Below are positions 1 to 9,253 of a stretch of 64,000 nucleotides of DNA, in pieces. Source of the DNA: Candidatus Poribacteria bacterium (GTDB taxonomy: Bacteria; Poribacteria; WGA-4E; WGA-3G). Position 1 is the stretch's first letter. Each line of letters opens with the position of its first letter. The notes below the pieces were generated by a model. It searched no databases. It was not told where the DNA came from and saw only the letters and a list, made by a program, of their open reading frames with translations. The stretch covers positions 1 through 64,000 of the forward strand of contig JAPPII010000047.1 in the NCBI GenBank assembly GCA_028820845.1. The letters are read 5' to 3'. The position numbers were made by a program, and so were the translations under genes.

Positions 1-3
1 GAG

Positions 4-177
4 ACTCCTTTCAATTGAGATTGTCATTATAGCACAATCTTCCTTTAGGGAGTGGCCTAAAAAACCGTAGGCAGTACAATCTTCTTCGTTTCGCCATTGG
101 ATACTCCTTTCAATTGAGATTGTCATTATAGCACAATCTTCCTTTAGGGAGTGGCCTAAAAAACCGTAGGCAGTACA
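4..177. repeat. Two copies of a 75-bp repeat with 99-bp period at the window edge
   Basis: Positions 4-78 and 103-177 are identical 75-bp copies separated by 24 bp. Each copy holds two possible hairpins: GATTGT/ACAATC (first copy about 19-40) and TTTAGG/CCTAAA with a 6-base loop (about 44-61). The array may continue beyond the left edge. On the minus strand each copy ends with GAAAGGAGT, a strong ribosome-binding-site-like motif. From there a 28-codon ORF runs 97 to 11, starting MAKRRR. A second minus frame, from an ATG at 204, stays open through both copies and off the edge because 99 is a multiple of three. Whether either frame is translated cannot be decided from two copies. Confidence 0.8.
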
Positions 178-215
178 GAACATCCACGAAGCGAGAACCC
201 GCATTAAGCATTTTA

Positions 216-1892
216 TCACACACGTCTATCATCAGAAACGCCCACATTCGGCGTTAGGGTATTTGACACCTCTCGATTTTCAACGAAAAAACTTGGATAA
301 AATTTGCTAAATTGTGGTCTGAATAAACGGTGGCACTTCAGTGGTGTTAGCAGTGCAGCGATGTCTTCTGGTAACTTAACACCATATTCATGTTCAAAGT
401 CTACAATATTTGCATAAAAATTATGAAACAAAGTAGAAATATCCAGTCCCATGTACTTGGCAGTTATTAGGTCTTTTCTTGCTTTGTCCCACAGTTTCAG
501 GCGTAAAAACGCTTCACCACGATCGTAATGAGCACGCGGATTGTCTGGATTTTGCCGTATTGCTTCGGTGTAATCTATACCAAACTGAGACTTGTTTTTC
601 TCATAAGCAGTTATACGTTTTGCTCTGTAAGTCTTACGGCGATTATCAAGTGCCTCGGTATAGTCAGGTTTGAGTTTTACTGCTGTATTATAATTTTCAA
701 TAGCAAGGTCAAACTCACCTTTGTTGTAGTAAGCCCCTGCGCGATTGTTATAGGCCTCAGCATAATCGGGTTTGAGTTCTATTGCTTTGTTAAAGTCTTT
801 GATAGCAAAGTCAATTTCGTTTTTCTTGCCGTAAACAGCACCTCGATTGAGATAGGCATTAGCATAATTGGGTTTAAGTTGTATCGCCGTGTTATAGTCT
901 TCAATAGCACAGTCAGAATTGCCTTTAAGATCGTAAGTCCATCCGCGACAGAGATAAACCTCAGCATCATCCGGTTTCAATTCCATGAGTTCTGTAAAAT
1001 CTTTGATAGCACGCTCATATTCATTATTTTTCATGTAAACAACACCACGATTGAAATAGGCTTCTGTCATATCCAGTTTCAATTCTATCGCTTTTGTATA
1101 GTGCTCAATGGATATTTCATATTCCCTTCGCTTTTCTTTTTTATCTTTCAGTCTATCTCCTTTATTCTGATGGGCAAGGCCCCTGTAAACTTGTGTGTCG
1201 GCACTTCCATGAATGTCTTGATTTATAATAAATCCATGTAGATCGTTGTAAATAGTTTCTGTAAATATTCCGTGGTACTTTTGTAGGTACTGTAGTATCA
1301 ACTTTTTTAGGTGTGCTGGAATAATAACTGTATTGTCCTCGCGCGGCTCAATAAAGCCCTTGGGTGAACGAATAAATACGCTTTTTTGAGCGACTACGCG
1401 GTTTCGTGGATTTCGAGGTTGCTTTATCATATCCTTTACCTCCTCGACTTTTTGTAAGATGACTCTACCGTCTTGGTCATGATGTCCATCACAGGCGAAG
1501 AATAAGGCGATTAAGTAGTCGGTTGTGAAGTCAATAAGGTTAGTCTTACCACCGTAGTGTTGGATCTCGGTTAGCATCTCAAAATCGATGGCCTCAGCGG
1601 TATCTTCCTCGCTTACACCAAAGAAGCTTGCTAGGTGTGGACGGAAATCCGGAGGCAGATCATCAGTATGGGGTAAGTGACCAGTATGTTTTTTAGCAGC
1701 ATTAAGCATCTCTTTTTGGATAGTTTCTATATCAAATCCTTCTATACCATCAAAATCTCGGTAAAGGGTTGAAGATACTTTTGTATGACTAGATCTACGT
1801 TCACCGCGGAAGATGTAAATACCATCCGCCGATTTTTCCTCTATTTCGTTGATTATTTCCTTAATCTGGCTTAAGTCGTTTTGTGAACTCAT
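216..1892 (-). CDS. FRG-domain protein with C-terminal TPR repeats
   Basis: 558 aa. The N-terminal third is an FRG domain: the IFRGE motif is at about residues 27-31, and the second conserved block (HYGGKTNLIDF, followed by a hydrophobic LFFA segment) is near residue 115. From about residue 255 to 480 there are roughly six tetratricopeptide repeats with YxNRGxxY and AIKDF signatures, which suggests a protein-binding scaffold. No signal peptide is visible, so it is probably cytoplasmic. FRG domains have no settled biochemical role but occur in phage and bacterial accessory proteins. It is the last gene of a minus-strand block that includes a helicase and a DNA methyltransferase. The last about 40 residues do not look like TPR and share a 20-bp DNA box with intergenic sequence near 58,858. 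Confidence 0.85.
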   Translation of the reverse strand: MSSQNDLSQIKEIINEIEEKSADGIYIFRGERRSSHTKVSSTLYRDFDGIEGFDIETIQKEMLNAAKKHTGHLPHTDDLPPDFRPHLASFFGVSEEDTAEAIDFEMLTEIQHYGGKTNLIDFTTDYLIALFFACDGHHDQDGRVILQKVEEVKDMIKQPRNPRNRVVAQKSVFIRSPKGFIEPREDNTVIIPAHLKKLILQYLQKYHGIFTETIYNDLHGFIINQDIHGSADTQVYRGLAHQNKGDRLKDKKEKRREYEISIEHYTKAIELKLDMTEAYFNRGVVYMKNNEYERAIKDFTELMELKPDDAEVYLCRGWTYDLKGNSDCAIEDYNTAIQLKPNYANAYLNRGAVYGKKNEIDFAIKDFNKAIELKPDYAEAYNNRAGAYYNKGEFDLAIENYNTAVKLKPDYTEALDNRRKTYRAKRITAYEKNKSQFGIDYTEAIRQNPDNPRAHYDRGEAFLRLKLWDKARKDLITAKYMGLDISTLFHNFYANIVDFEHEYGVKLPEDIAALLTPLKCHRLFRPQFSKFYPSFFVENREVSNTLTPNVGVSDDRRV

Positions 1893-1922
1893 GGCTTGTT
1901 CTCCCTTATAGCGATTCTATAT

Positions 1923-1960
1923 TAATCAAAACCGTGGATTATCACGGATTACGTGGATTG
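1923..1960. repeat. Degenerate 9-bp repeat (GGATT family)
   Basis: Three degenerate units ending in GGATT, spaced 9-10 bp, lie between the FRG-TPR gene and its upstream neighbour. The same family, or its complement AATCCGCGN, is present near 5591, 19588, 56926 and 62366. The rest of the 145-bp gap 1893-2037 shows no gene or clear promoter. Confidence 0.6.
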
Positions 1961-2037
1961 AAAAATATGATATTGATAATACCTAATGCCCTCGGTTGGG
2001 ACCCCAGAAGCGTGAGTAAATTAACCTTCTCGTCATA

Positions 2038-2994
2038 TCACACCAAACATTTTTTGAACGCTTCCATAAACGAAATTTTGCCTTCACACATCTGCTTCCG
2101 AATCCTCAATATTTCCGATGCGGTAGGCAGTCCCTTCACCACAATCTCTGCCTCAATATCCAATCGCCGAAACAATTGATTGAGTTCTTTGACAATATGC
2201 TCACGCAGATGCGCTTGTGCCCAATTGAGTGTTAGGGTTCTATAAAAACTATAGAACTCGCTCCAATTTTCTAAGTTAGAATCTCGTTGGTTCCAGCCCC
2301 ACCGCTCTGTCGCCCTGGCAATGAAAAGTTTTGTTTCTTGAGCATAGTGTTTTGCGTTAAAGTTTGTAGGCCACTCGTGCACACTTACTGTATATTTTAA
2401 AAAAGATGGAATGATATCTGGAAACCGTAAGAGTTTCTTGAGCATTGCCCGGTGTCTTCGATAACCACCTAACTTTTTTGGCATTACGATATCCCAGGTA
2501 TCCTTATCTGAGATGGTATCATAGATTTTGTCATCGGGGTGCCGGTATGTTTGCGGAAGTATTCGGATATACCTTCCAAATGCCCGAAACAACCACTGAT
2601 ATGCGAAGTTATGTAATCTGTATACTCCGCCATCTTTTTCGTCCCAGAAAATCTTGCGAACCGAACGACCTTCCCACACGAGTTCACTGGCAATTACTTC
2701 TGCTACATCACTCAACAATTTCTTTATAGGGCGTTGACTATACCAGTTAGGCTGATAACTACGAGTTAGTGATTCAAGAATTGCAAGAACACGAGGTTCA
2801 TCGCTATTTCTGCCATGTATTTCCACAGCAAAATTGGGAGCATAATCTGACTCACCTCCGATCGGCATTATCCCAAATCGAGCGTCTTCTAGGAACATAG
2901 ACAGATTCAAATTGTGATTGACTTCTTCCCTAAGTTTGGAAAAAGACTTAGCAACACGGGGTGTTTTCAAACGTTTGTGGGATTTATGTCTCAT
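2038..2994 (-). CDS. Uncharacterised 318-aa protein coupled to the 845-aa membrane protein
   Basis: I do not recognise this family. It is a soluble-looking protein of 318 aa rich in Trp, Arg and Tyr, with a basic N terminus and no signal peptide or membrane segment. Its start codon overlaps the stop of the 845-aa membrane protein by 4 bp, so the two are almost certainly translationally coupled and probably act together. The middle part (WEGRSVRKIFWDEKDGG) faintly recalls HK97-type phage portal proteins, but this is only an impression and I do not assign it. Its position downstream of a helicase and methylase pair makes an accessory, defence or mobile-element role possible. Confidence 0.75.
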   Translation of the reverse strand: MRHKSHKRLKTPRVAKSFSKLREEVNHNLNLSMFLEDARFGIMPIGGESDYAPNFAVEIHGRNSDEPRVLAILESLTRSYQPNWYSQRPIKKLLSDVAEVIASELVWEGRSVRKIFWDEKDGGVYRLHNFAYQWLFRAFGRYIRILPQTYRHPDDKIYDTISDKDTWDIVMPKKLGGYRRHRAMLKKLLRFPDIIPSFLKYTVSVHEWPTNFNAKHYAQETKLFIARATERWGWNQRDSNLENWSEFYSFYRTLTLNWAQAHLREHIVKELNQLFRRLDIEAEIVVKGLPTASEILRIRKQMCEGKISFMEAFKKCLV

Positions 2995-5528
2995 GACCCT
3001 TCATTCCTTGCGGCGCGATTCTCCTCTCTACGAATTTCTTCTCTGAGATCTCTACGTCGCTGTCCAAAATCCAGATTTTCTCCATCATCTCGCTGGCGAA
3101 TGTACATCGCGATAAAAATGTCAACCTCATCATAAAGCCGAATATAGGAGGGATGTCTCGCGAATATTCTTACTAAGGGGCTTTGATGTACCGGAACTGT
3201 GCGGGGTTCAGAATCAACGGTGATCCGATTTGGATCAGGCGAGATTTCTTGACGATCCACATCTTCTAACCGCCTTTCTATTATTTGTTGCCACCTGGTT
3301 CTATTTATATCGCGAGGGGCCATCCCGAAAACTGCTTCAGAGAGCGAGACAGCATTAGCCAGAAACTGAAGGCGTACCTCGCCCTGATCGTGATCGAAAT
3401 ATTCGTCCCATGCTTTTATGATTGGGGCCTTAATAGAGTCCGTATCGTGGTACTCGGAAAGTAGATATGCATAGCCGCTTATAGCCATGAGGTCCAAAAG
3501 AGGTCCCGCAGCGACTTTAAAATTACCTTGCGCTTGCCAATCGGAGGCTGTTTGTTCAGAGCTTAGTTGTTCAAATTGCAATAAACTGCCATGAAGGTAA
3601 TGGTTGAAAAGCTCCTCAATTGTATCGTAATCATTCTCACACATAGCACGTAGTAGTGTTTCTCCAATAGTGTGCAGAAACTGTCCAGCAAAGTCTGGGT
3701 ATGACTCTGGTCTTGATATTATAGAGAGTAAGAGGTTTTCTTTCGACATACGTTCTAATAATTCTCTACCTTGCTGTCTACGTTTTTCCATTAGCTCATC
3801 CATGTTCAAACTTGGCCATAGTATTTTTTCAACTTTTCGATCAGAGTTTAAATCGTTCCAAAATTGGTTAAGGACATCCTGGTGGCAATCAAGTTTGTTC
3901 CAATACTCTGATTCCCTTGATAATATCACCGCAGCCAACCATGGATGTTTTGAAGAGGTTGCAGATTCTATCCAAGGCTTGTAGAGCCCACCTATCTTTT
4001 TATAAAAACAGAGCATCGCAGTGTGATAGTTTTCTGCTTCCTTCTGACTTACAAGTTCTTCAAGATACCAGATAGGACTGATTATATGCCCTTCAACTCT
4101 TCTCTCGAACTCAAGTCTGGATTGCATCCATTCAAGCCGCGGCAGAATATGTACGGCAAATCCAACTCTGTAAATAGACTTTTTTGATTTCCATTTAATA
4201 CGCCTAATTTGCTGGTGTATCGCCTGCTGTCCATGAGACTTAATCGTGTGTCTGTAATCCAAAAGAACGTTGATAGGCATTATTGCCAACTGTCCACAAA
4301 TCTCCATGTGTTCCAGAGATTCTTCCTTTACAATGCTATCCTTCTCAACAAGCAGGAATTTCTCACACCACGAGAAAACCTCGCTTATCAGATCAAATGC
4401 ATATTCAATTTGGTGATCTGCTGCGAGTAGTCGAACATAAAGGTCAAGATGATTTAGCAATTCAATGACTATCGGATAGCGTTTCTCTTCCATATTGATT
4501 TCCAAACAACGACTCACAATTGGCAATATCGCAGATTCAATCCATCTGGAATCGCTTACAGACTCCGGACGTAACCCAGTGGCCGTTTCGTAGGCAAGAG
4601 AGGTCTTTGTATCATCTACCCGATACCAATCTGGATGCACATATTTTTGTCCGTACCACAAGCTATCCGTGGGGATTGATTTTTTTCTTCTTTCATAATC
4701 ACATAAAAATACAAGGAGATTTTTGCACAAACCAGCAAACGGACGGCCGTTTAAATGAGGTTCTTTGGCAGCTATTTCAGATACGGTAGCAAGCGTGTCT
4801 ATAGTAGTTTGAGCACGCCGATGTGCCTGATTCTGGAATGACCGATCAAACCAACGATAACCACCAGCTTGCACTTGTCGGTGACATTGGAATAACTGTT
4901 TGAAGAGACGATCTGAGAGAATTGTGGGATCGAAAAAATAAAATGCACGAGCACCTAACCGGACAAATCCAATAATCATCACCCCCGCACCCAGTATAAG
5001 GAGTGGTATTGCTAATATGATCGGTTCAAAACCTACGGTGTGAAAAGCAAGTAAACACACACCGAAAGAGGTAAGAAAGGCAAGCAGGCGCATGTACACG
5101 TTGCCAACTTGTTCTTTGGCTAGTAAGTCCCGGATGTCATTGGGTAGTCTCGCGTAGATAGCACCACCTATTGTGCTGATGGCAGCATAGTAAAGACCAA
5201 TGAATACTCCGCCTACCGCGATCACTGCTTCAAGCAAGGTCCCGTAAGTGCTATCCTCAGGAATAGTGAAGCCTATCTTTGCGAACAAAGGAACACAATA
5301 AGGATTAATGCCTTGGAGTCCGATAGTTATGAAAATCGCCAAGATTAGTTGGCCTAATATAGACCGTAATAGAAAAAATAGAGATTTTGTTGTTTTACCA
5401 CTTTCTCCCACGCGGTGTTTTATTCCGAACAGCGTTCTATAGGAGAAGAATCCGAGACGCGAAAAAGCATTTCTGGCCTTCCAGAAGAGGCGGGTTTGGG
5501 CAAGAGAAAGAAATAGAGTATTAAACAT
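2991..5528 (-). CDS. Large membrane protein of unknown function, four N-terminal TM helices
   Basis: 845 aa. Four hydrophobic segments can be seen at about residues 49-70, 95-118, 146-166 and 167-190. They are followed by a soluble region of about 650 residues that is predominantly helical and Trp/Glu/Arg-rich. No catalytic motif is recognised. The architecture, a membrane anchor plus a large cytoplasmic helical region, resembles sensor or effector subunits of accessory systems, but that is inference. The stop overlaps the start of the 318-aa gene by 4 bp. The 106 bp separating it from the upstream methyltransferase gene contain only a 9-bp repeat cluster, so co-transcription with the methyltransferase is possible but not shown. 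Confidence 0.8.
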   Translation of the reverse strand: MFNTLFLSLAQTRLFWKARNAFSRLGFFSYRTLFGIKHRVGESGKTTKSLFFLLRSILGQLILAIFITIGLQGINPYCVPLFAKIGFTIPEDSTYGTLLEAVIAVGGVFIGLYYAAISTIGGAIYARLPNDIRDLLAKEQVGNVYMRLLAFLTSFGVCLLAFHTVGFEPIILAIPLLILGAGVMIIGFVRLGARAFYFFDPTILSDRLFKQLFQCHRQVQAGGYRWFDRSFQNQAHRRAQTTIDTLATVSEIAAKEPHLNGRPFAGLCKNLLVFLCDYERRKKSIPTDSLWYGQKYVHPDWYRVDDTKTSLAYETATGLRPESVSDSRWIESAILPIVSRCLEINMEEKRYPIVIELLNHLDLYVRLLAADHQIEYAFDLISEVFSWCEKFLLVEKDSIVKEESLEHMEICGQLAIMPINVLLDYRHTIKSHGQQAIHQQIRRIKWKSKKSIYRVGFAVHILPRLEWMQSRLEFERRVEGHIISPIWYLEELVSQKEAENYHTAMLCFYKKIGGLYKPWIESATSSKHPWLAAVILSRESEYWNKLDCHQDVLNQFWNDLNSDRKVEKILWPSLNMDELMEKRRQQGRELLERMSKENLLLSIISRPESYPDFAGQFLHTIGETLLRAMCENDYDTIEELFNHYLHGSLLQFEQLSSEQTASDWQAQGNFKVAAGPLLDLMAISGYAYLLSEYHDTDSIKAPIIKAWDEYFDHDQGEVRLQFLANAVSLSEAVFGMAPRDINRTRWQQIIERRLEDVDRQEISPDPNRITVDSEPRTVPVHQSPLVRIFARHPSYIRLYDEVDIFIAMYIRQRDDGENLDFGQRRRDLREEIRREENRAARNEGS

Positions 5529-5590
5529 CGTTTGTTATTAGTCGTTCACAAAGGTTTCTGAATTGGAGGTAAGTGCGAAATGACACAGAA

Positions 5591-5638
5591 TCTTAAAAAT
5601 CCGCGAAATCTGTGTAATCCGCATAATCCGCGATTCAG
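5591..5638. repeat. 9-bp degenerate tandem repeat (AATCCGCGN)
   Basis: Four consecutive 9-mers of the form AATCCGCGA, AATCTGTGT, AATCCGCAT and AATCCGCGA occupy the gap between the methyltransferase and the 845-aa gene. The cluster runs into the stop region of the methyltransferase. Confidence 0.7.
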
Positions 5639-8600
5639 ACATTCCCCTCCACAATCGCAATCTCAGCTTCCGTTAAATTATACAATTCATACACCAGTGT
5701 ATCAATCTCATTTTCAAGGTCGAAAATGTCCGCGTCTGAATCAGTTTGCTTAGCAGCAATGATTTTATCAACCTTGTTTTCAATCTCAGTAACAAGGTGT
5801 TGGTTGGCTTTTGTGATAGGTGGGACGAGAAGGGGTTCTAATGCCTGAACGCTTACAATTAAGTCGCCGGTCCCTGTTTTCGGAGCAAGGTCAAACAGTT
5901 GATAGTGAGAAACACGAGAATTTAATACGGCAGTAAGAAACTTAACCTTTTCGCCCGTAGCAATACAAGTGCTATCAAGGCAGAACATCGGATGTTGAAT
6001 ATATGCGAAACGCAAAATTGAACCTATTCGTTTCCAAACAATCTTTTCCTCATCAAATTCGGAGTAGTAAGCACAAGCCCGGAGATTCCACCAATTTACG
6101 CCTTGGTCATCTCTATCGAATAGTCCTTTGCCTCTTGCTTTTACTTCTCCCGATTCTATTCGCTTTCCTATAGTCTGAAGGTGAGCATAGATAATAGGAT
6201 ACCTTTTTGGCATATTTAGATCATAATTAGTTGCTAATAAGTAAGATTTCACTGATTGGGCATAGTAGCACTCAATATCGCGTCCGCGCAGGAGCGGTTT
6301 GATGATTGCTGCAGACTTTGGGTCTTGATCTATGAGTTGCTGGCGTTTTGCTTCATCTATAATAAACGCTTCGTTGCAACCTGTTACAATTCCGCGATAG
6401 ATGTTTATATCCCAATCTTTGAGTGGTTTTCCAACAGCTTCTATTTTGCGTTTCAGATTGAGTTCAGCAGATGAGAGTATCGCCCACGGTTCCCCTTTCG
6501 CTGGCATCTCCATCGTCGCGCCATTATCAATCAAATACTGGGCTATGTTGTCGGTCTGTCTGTCAAAGTCTACGCCGAGAGATACACCTACGAATGCCGT
6601 AGAGGCATCGGATACAATCTTTTGAAAAAGCAAGATGTTTGTGTCAACGGTAGCGTCAAATACATCGGGTCCCATATCCAGCAGTTGAATCGGTTGGGTA
6701 AACTTTACAAAATAATCCCTCAACTTTTTACCGTAACCAGCGCGCATCCATTTATTAGAAGTGATAAAACAGACATGTCCGTTGTTTTGCAACAGTTGAT
6801 TCGCTTTTTCATAGAACAGACAGTAGATATCGCCTGTTCGGACAAAGGTATCAAAGCCTCTGTTTTGATAAAGATTTCCAAGTCTACCACCTTCTTTTTG
6901 CAATTGGATGTAAGGCGGGTTGCCAATCACGACATCAAAACCTTCAGTGATTCCAAACATCCATTCCGAGTCGAACCAATCAGCGGTGGCGTTCTGGTCA
7001 TAGGGGTCCCACTGTGAAATCTTTTCAGCGTCATCGGCAGGCATGCCGATGCTCTTTAGCTCTGTTGCCAATTCAGTACGTAATTCCGTGTCCTTTTGTT
7101 TGCATGTCCGTTTTTGCTGACGAGTCGTGGCGTGGAAATGCCGTTCGCGATTGCTGCTCAACTCACGTTCCAAATCCTGCGCTTTTTGGCTGGTGAGTGT
7201 CCGCTCCTCCGCAAGCCCTATCAGTGTGTTCGCAGCGATAAAGCGGGTCTCAAGGTTCGGTAACGGTTTGATACCGAAGTTCTCTGTGCCTTGTTCTGGC
7301 TCTTGTTCAATTGCGAGGGATATGAAGAAACGGAGTTTGGCGATCTGACATGCCACAGATTGGATGTCTACACCGAAGATGCTGTTTTGGATGAGGTATA
7401 ACTTCCGTCCGAAGTCGGAATCTCGGTAGCGTTTGAAGGTCTCGTCGATTTCAAGGAGTTCCTCACGCCGTGTTTGGTCATCTTGTGTATCATACGCCGC
7501 TTCGGTTCGCTGAACGGCGCGTTCCTTCTGTAACTTTTCCCATCGGGTGTTGTCTGGATCGAGTCGTCTAAGGGCAAGCGTCAATTTGTGGAGCATTCCC
7601 ATGGGAAAAGCACCGGAACCGACTGCGGGATCCAATATTTTGAGGTTAGAAATTGTTTTCACAATCGCGTCTGTCTCAGGGTCGTCAAACCACTCGTTGG
7701 CATCGTCAAAGGCTTGGGCATAGTCGAGGAGATAGTGTAACCGCTCGTCCCAGAGTTTTGCGTCGCCATCGGTTGGGTCGGATTTTTGGGAGAGCGTGGC
7801 GACTAACGCTTCATCTACCATATAGTCGACAATGGCGCGTGGGGTGTAGTAGGAGCCGGTCTGTTTTCGGACGGTTGCGCCGGTTTCGGGATTGTAGGCG
7901 GCGAGTAGGTTTTCAAACACTCTACCAAGGAGTTCGGGGTCCAACGCGACTTCTTGCTCTATCGGTGTGTTTTCCTCAACGGTGAATTTGTAGTGTTCAA
8001 GGAGGGAAATCAGCCCTCGGCTTTCGTGAAAAAAGAGGCGGTTGGGGATACTCAGTTTTTTGTAATCGACATCGGAAAAGCAGTCTATACGGTAGCCTCC
8101 CTCTTTGGGTCCATCGAAGGTATCTAAGCAGTCAAATAAACCACCGTTGATGAAAGGCGTTTTGGCAAAAAGTTCCAAAAGTTTGTCAGGATCGCGCATC
8201 TGCTTTTTATAGCGGAACCGTGAGAAATTACGATTACCCGAATAGTTTCCCTTGCTAAACTTACGCTCGTCTATTTCGGTGTTGAGTGTAGCGAAAAAGA
8301 GGTTTTGTAGCACGGCGCGATAGTAGGCATCGCCGTTATTAAAATCGCCTTCTGTCAATAGGTCTTGGATTTGTGCTTTGTTGAATAGGTCATCAGCTAC
8401 CAGTCCTTTTTCCTTGATAAACCAGATAAAGAGTAGGCGTGTGATGAGACGTATCACGTGCTCCTCCGGTTTCAGGGTGCGGTTTTCGTCTGTTGGGAAG
8501 GTTGCGGTTTCTATTGCCCATTCATACCACGCGAACAATTTTCGGTAGAACTGTTTGTTGAGCTCTTCGGTGTCGAGTTTGGCGAGCCATGCTGATAGGA

Positions 8601-9228
8601 GTCCGTCGAAGTTTTTCGGTTTTTTGTTGTCGTCTATCCACTTGACGCATGCCTCAAAGGAGAGTTCGGAGAGGATGTCGAGATGTGCGCGGTGTGGATC
8701 GTTCAGGCGGATGTCTTTGATGAGAGTGACTTGTCCGAGGACATCGCGGTCCTCGTTGGTTTTGTCTGGACGGCGGTCGGCAAACGCAACCGTCAGACGA
8801 TTACCGGCGCGAAATAAGATTACAGTCGGTGCAATCAGACGTTTGTTAATTTCTCGTGTGAACGCGGCGTATTGGGTACGGGAGTAGGTGTTGTCTTTTA
8901 GTTCGACTGCACAGAAAAGGAAGCTGCTGATGTTGCCTTTGTCAAAGGCATTGGACTCCAGCAAGGTCATTTGTGGGTCATCGTTAATTTCGTCGCTTGT
9001 GAACTGGAAAATGAGTTGGACGGATTCGGCGTGTTTGCGGAATTCTTGTTCGGTTTTGGTGTTTGGGTTGAGTGCTGGGAATTCTTCAAAGAAGTCGTGG
9101 ACGGTGCCGGAGAGTTTGAGGGTGCGCTCGCTTTGGTAACCTATTGTGGATAAGAGGTTTTTTGATTTTTCTAAAAAGTCGTCGGCGGGGATTGCTGATA
9201 GGGCGGATTTGATTGCTTGTTTGTTCAT
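5635..9228 (-). CDS. Eco57I-like N6-adenine DNA methyltransferase, restriction-system type
   Basis: 1,197 aa from the ATG at 9228, which has AAGGA upstream; a TTG at 9261 would add 11 residues. SAM-binding motif I (DPAVGSGAFPMGML) is near residues 533-546 and catalytic motif IV NPPY near 770-773, typical of gamma-class N6-adenine methylases. The C-terminal about 400 residues resemble a TaqI-like target-recognition region. In the N-terminal 150 residues FDKGN precedes AVELK, a possible PD-(D/E)XK nuclease-like D...ExK arrangement (inference). Length and layout match type IIG or BREX PglX/DISARM DrmMI-type methylases, but no other BREX or DISARM marker gene is nearby. It lies 25 bp downstream of the PLD-helicase gene, so the two probably form one unit that modifies and attacks DNA. 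Confidence 0.88.
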   Translation of the reverse strand: MNKQAIKSALSAIPADDFLEKSKNLLSTIGYQSERTLKLSGTVHDFFEEFPALNPNTKTEQEFRKHAESVQLIFQFTSDEINDDPQMTLLESNAFDKGNISSFLFCAVELKDNTYSRTQYAAFTREINKRLIAPTVILFRAGNRLTVAFADRRPDKTNEDRDVLGQVTLIKDIRLNDPHRAHLDILSELSFEACVKWIDDNKKPKNFDGLLSAWLAKLDTEELNKQFYRKLFAWYEWAIETATFPTDENRTLKPEEHVIRLITRLLFIWFIKEKGLVADDLFNKAQIQDLLTEGDFNNGDAYYRAVLQNLFFATLNTEIDERKFSKGNYSGNRNFSRFRYKKQMRDPDKLLELFAKTPFINGGLFDCLDTFDGPKEGGYRIDCFSDVDYKKLSIPNRLFFHESRGLISLLEHYKFTVEENTPIEQEVALDPELLGRVFENLLAAYNPETGATVRKQTGSYYTPRAIVDYMVDEALVATLSQKSDPTDGDAKLWDERLHYLLDYAQAFDDANEWFDDPETDAIVKTISNLKILDPAVGSGAFPMGMLHKLTLALRRLDPDNTRWEKLQKERAVQRTEAAYDTQDDQTRREELLEIDETFKRYRDSDFGRKLYLIQNSIFGVDIQSVACQIAKLRFFISLAIEQEPEQGTENFGIKPLPNLETRFIAANTLIGLAEERTLTSQKAQDLERELSSNRERHFHATTRQQKRTCKQKDTELRTELATELKSIGMPADDAEKISQWDPYDQNATADWFDSEWMFGITEGFDVVIGNPPYIQLQKEGGRLGNLYQNRGFDTFVRTGDIYCLFYEKANQLLQNNGHVCFITSNKWMRAGYGKKLRDYFVKFTQPIQLLDMGPDVFDATVDTNILLFQKIVSDASTAFVGVSLGVDFDRQTDNIAQYLIDNGATMEMPAKGEPWAILSSAELNLKRKIEAVGKPLKDWDINIYRGIVTGCNEAFIIDEAKRQQLIDQDPKSAAIIKPLLRGRDIECYYAQSVKSYLLATNYDLNMPKRYPIIYAHLQTIGKRIESGEVKARGKGLFDRDDQGVNWWNLRACAYYSEFDEEKIVWKRIGSILRFAYIQHPMFCLDSTCIATGEKVKFLTAVLNSRVSHYQLFDLAPKTGTGDLIVSVQALEPLLVPPITKANQHLVTEIENKVDKIIAAKQTDSDADIFDLENEIDTLVYELYNLTEAEIAIVEGNV

Positions 9229-9253
9229 TATGTTGTGTTCCTTTTTCAGAAAA

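Noticed and set aside
4-177. CRISPR array at the left edge
   Set aside because: The repeat is 75 bp with a 24-bp gap and only two copies are visible, unlike CRISPR repeats of 23-50 bp with longer unique spacers. No cas gene is nearby.
528-1241. 237-aa plus-strand ORF
   Set aside because: It is antisense to the TPR repeats of the FRG gene and its repetitive content mirrors them; no ribosome binding site.
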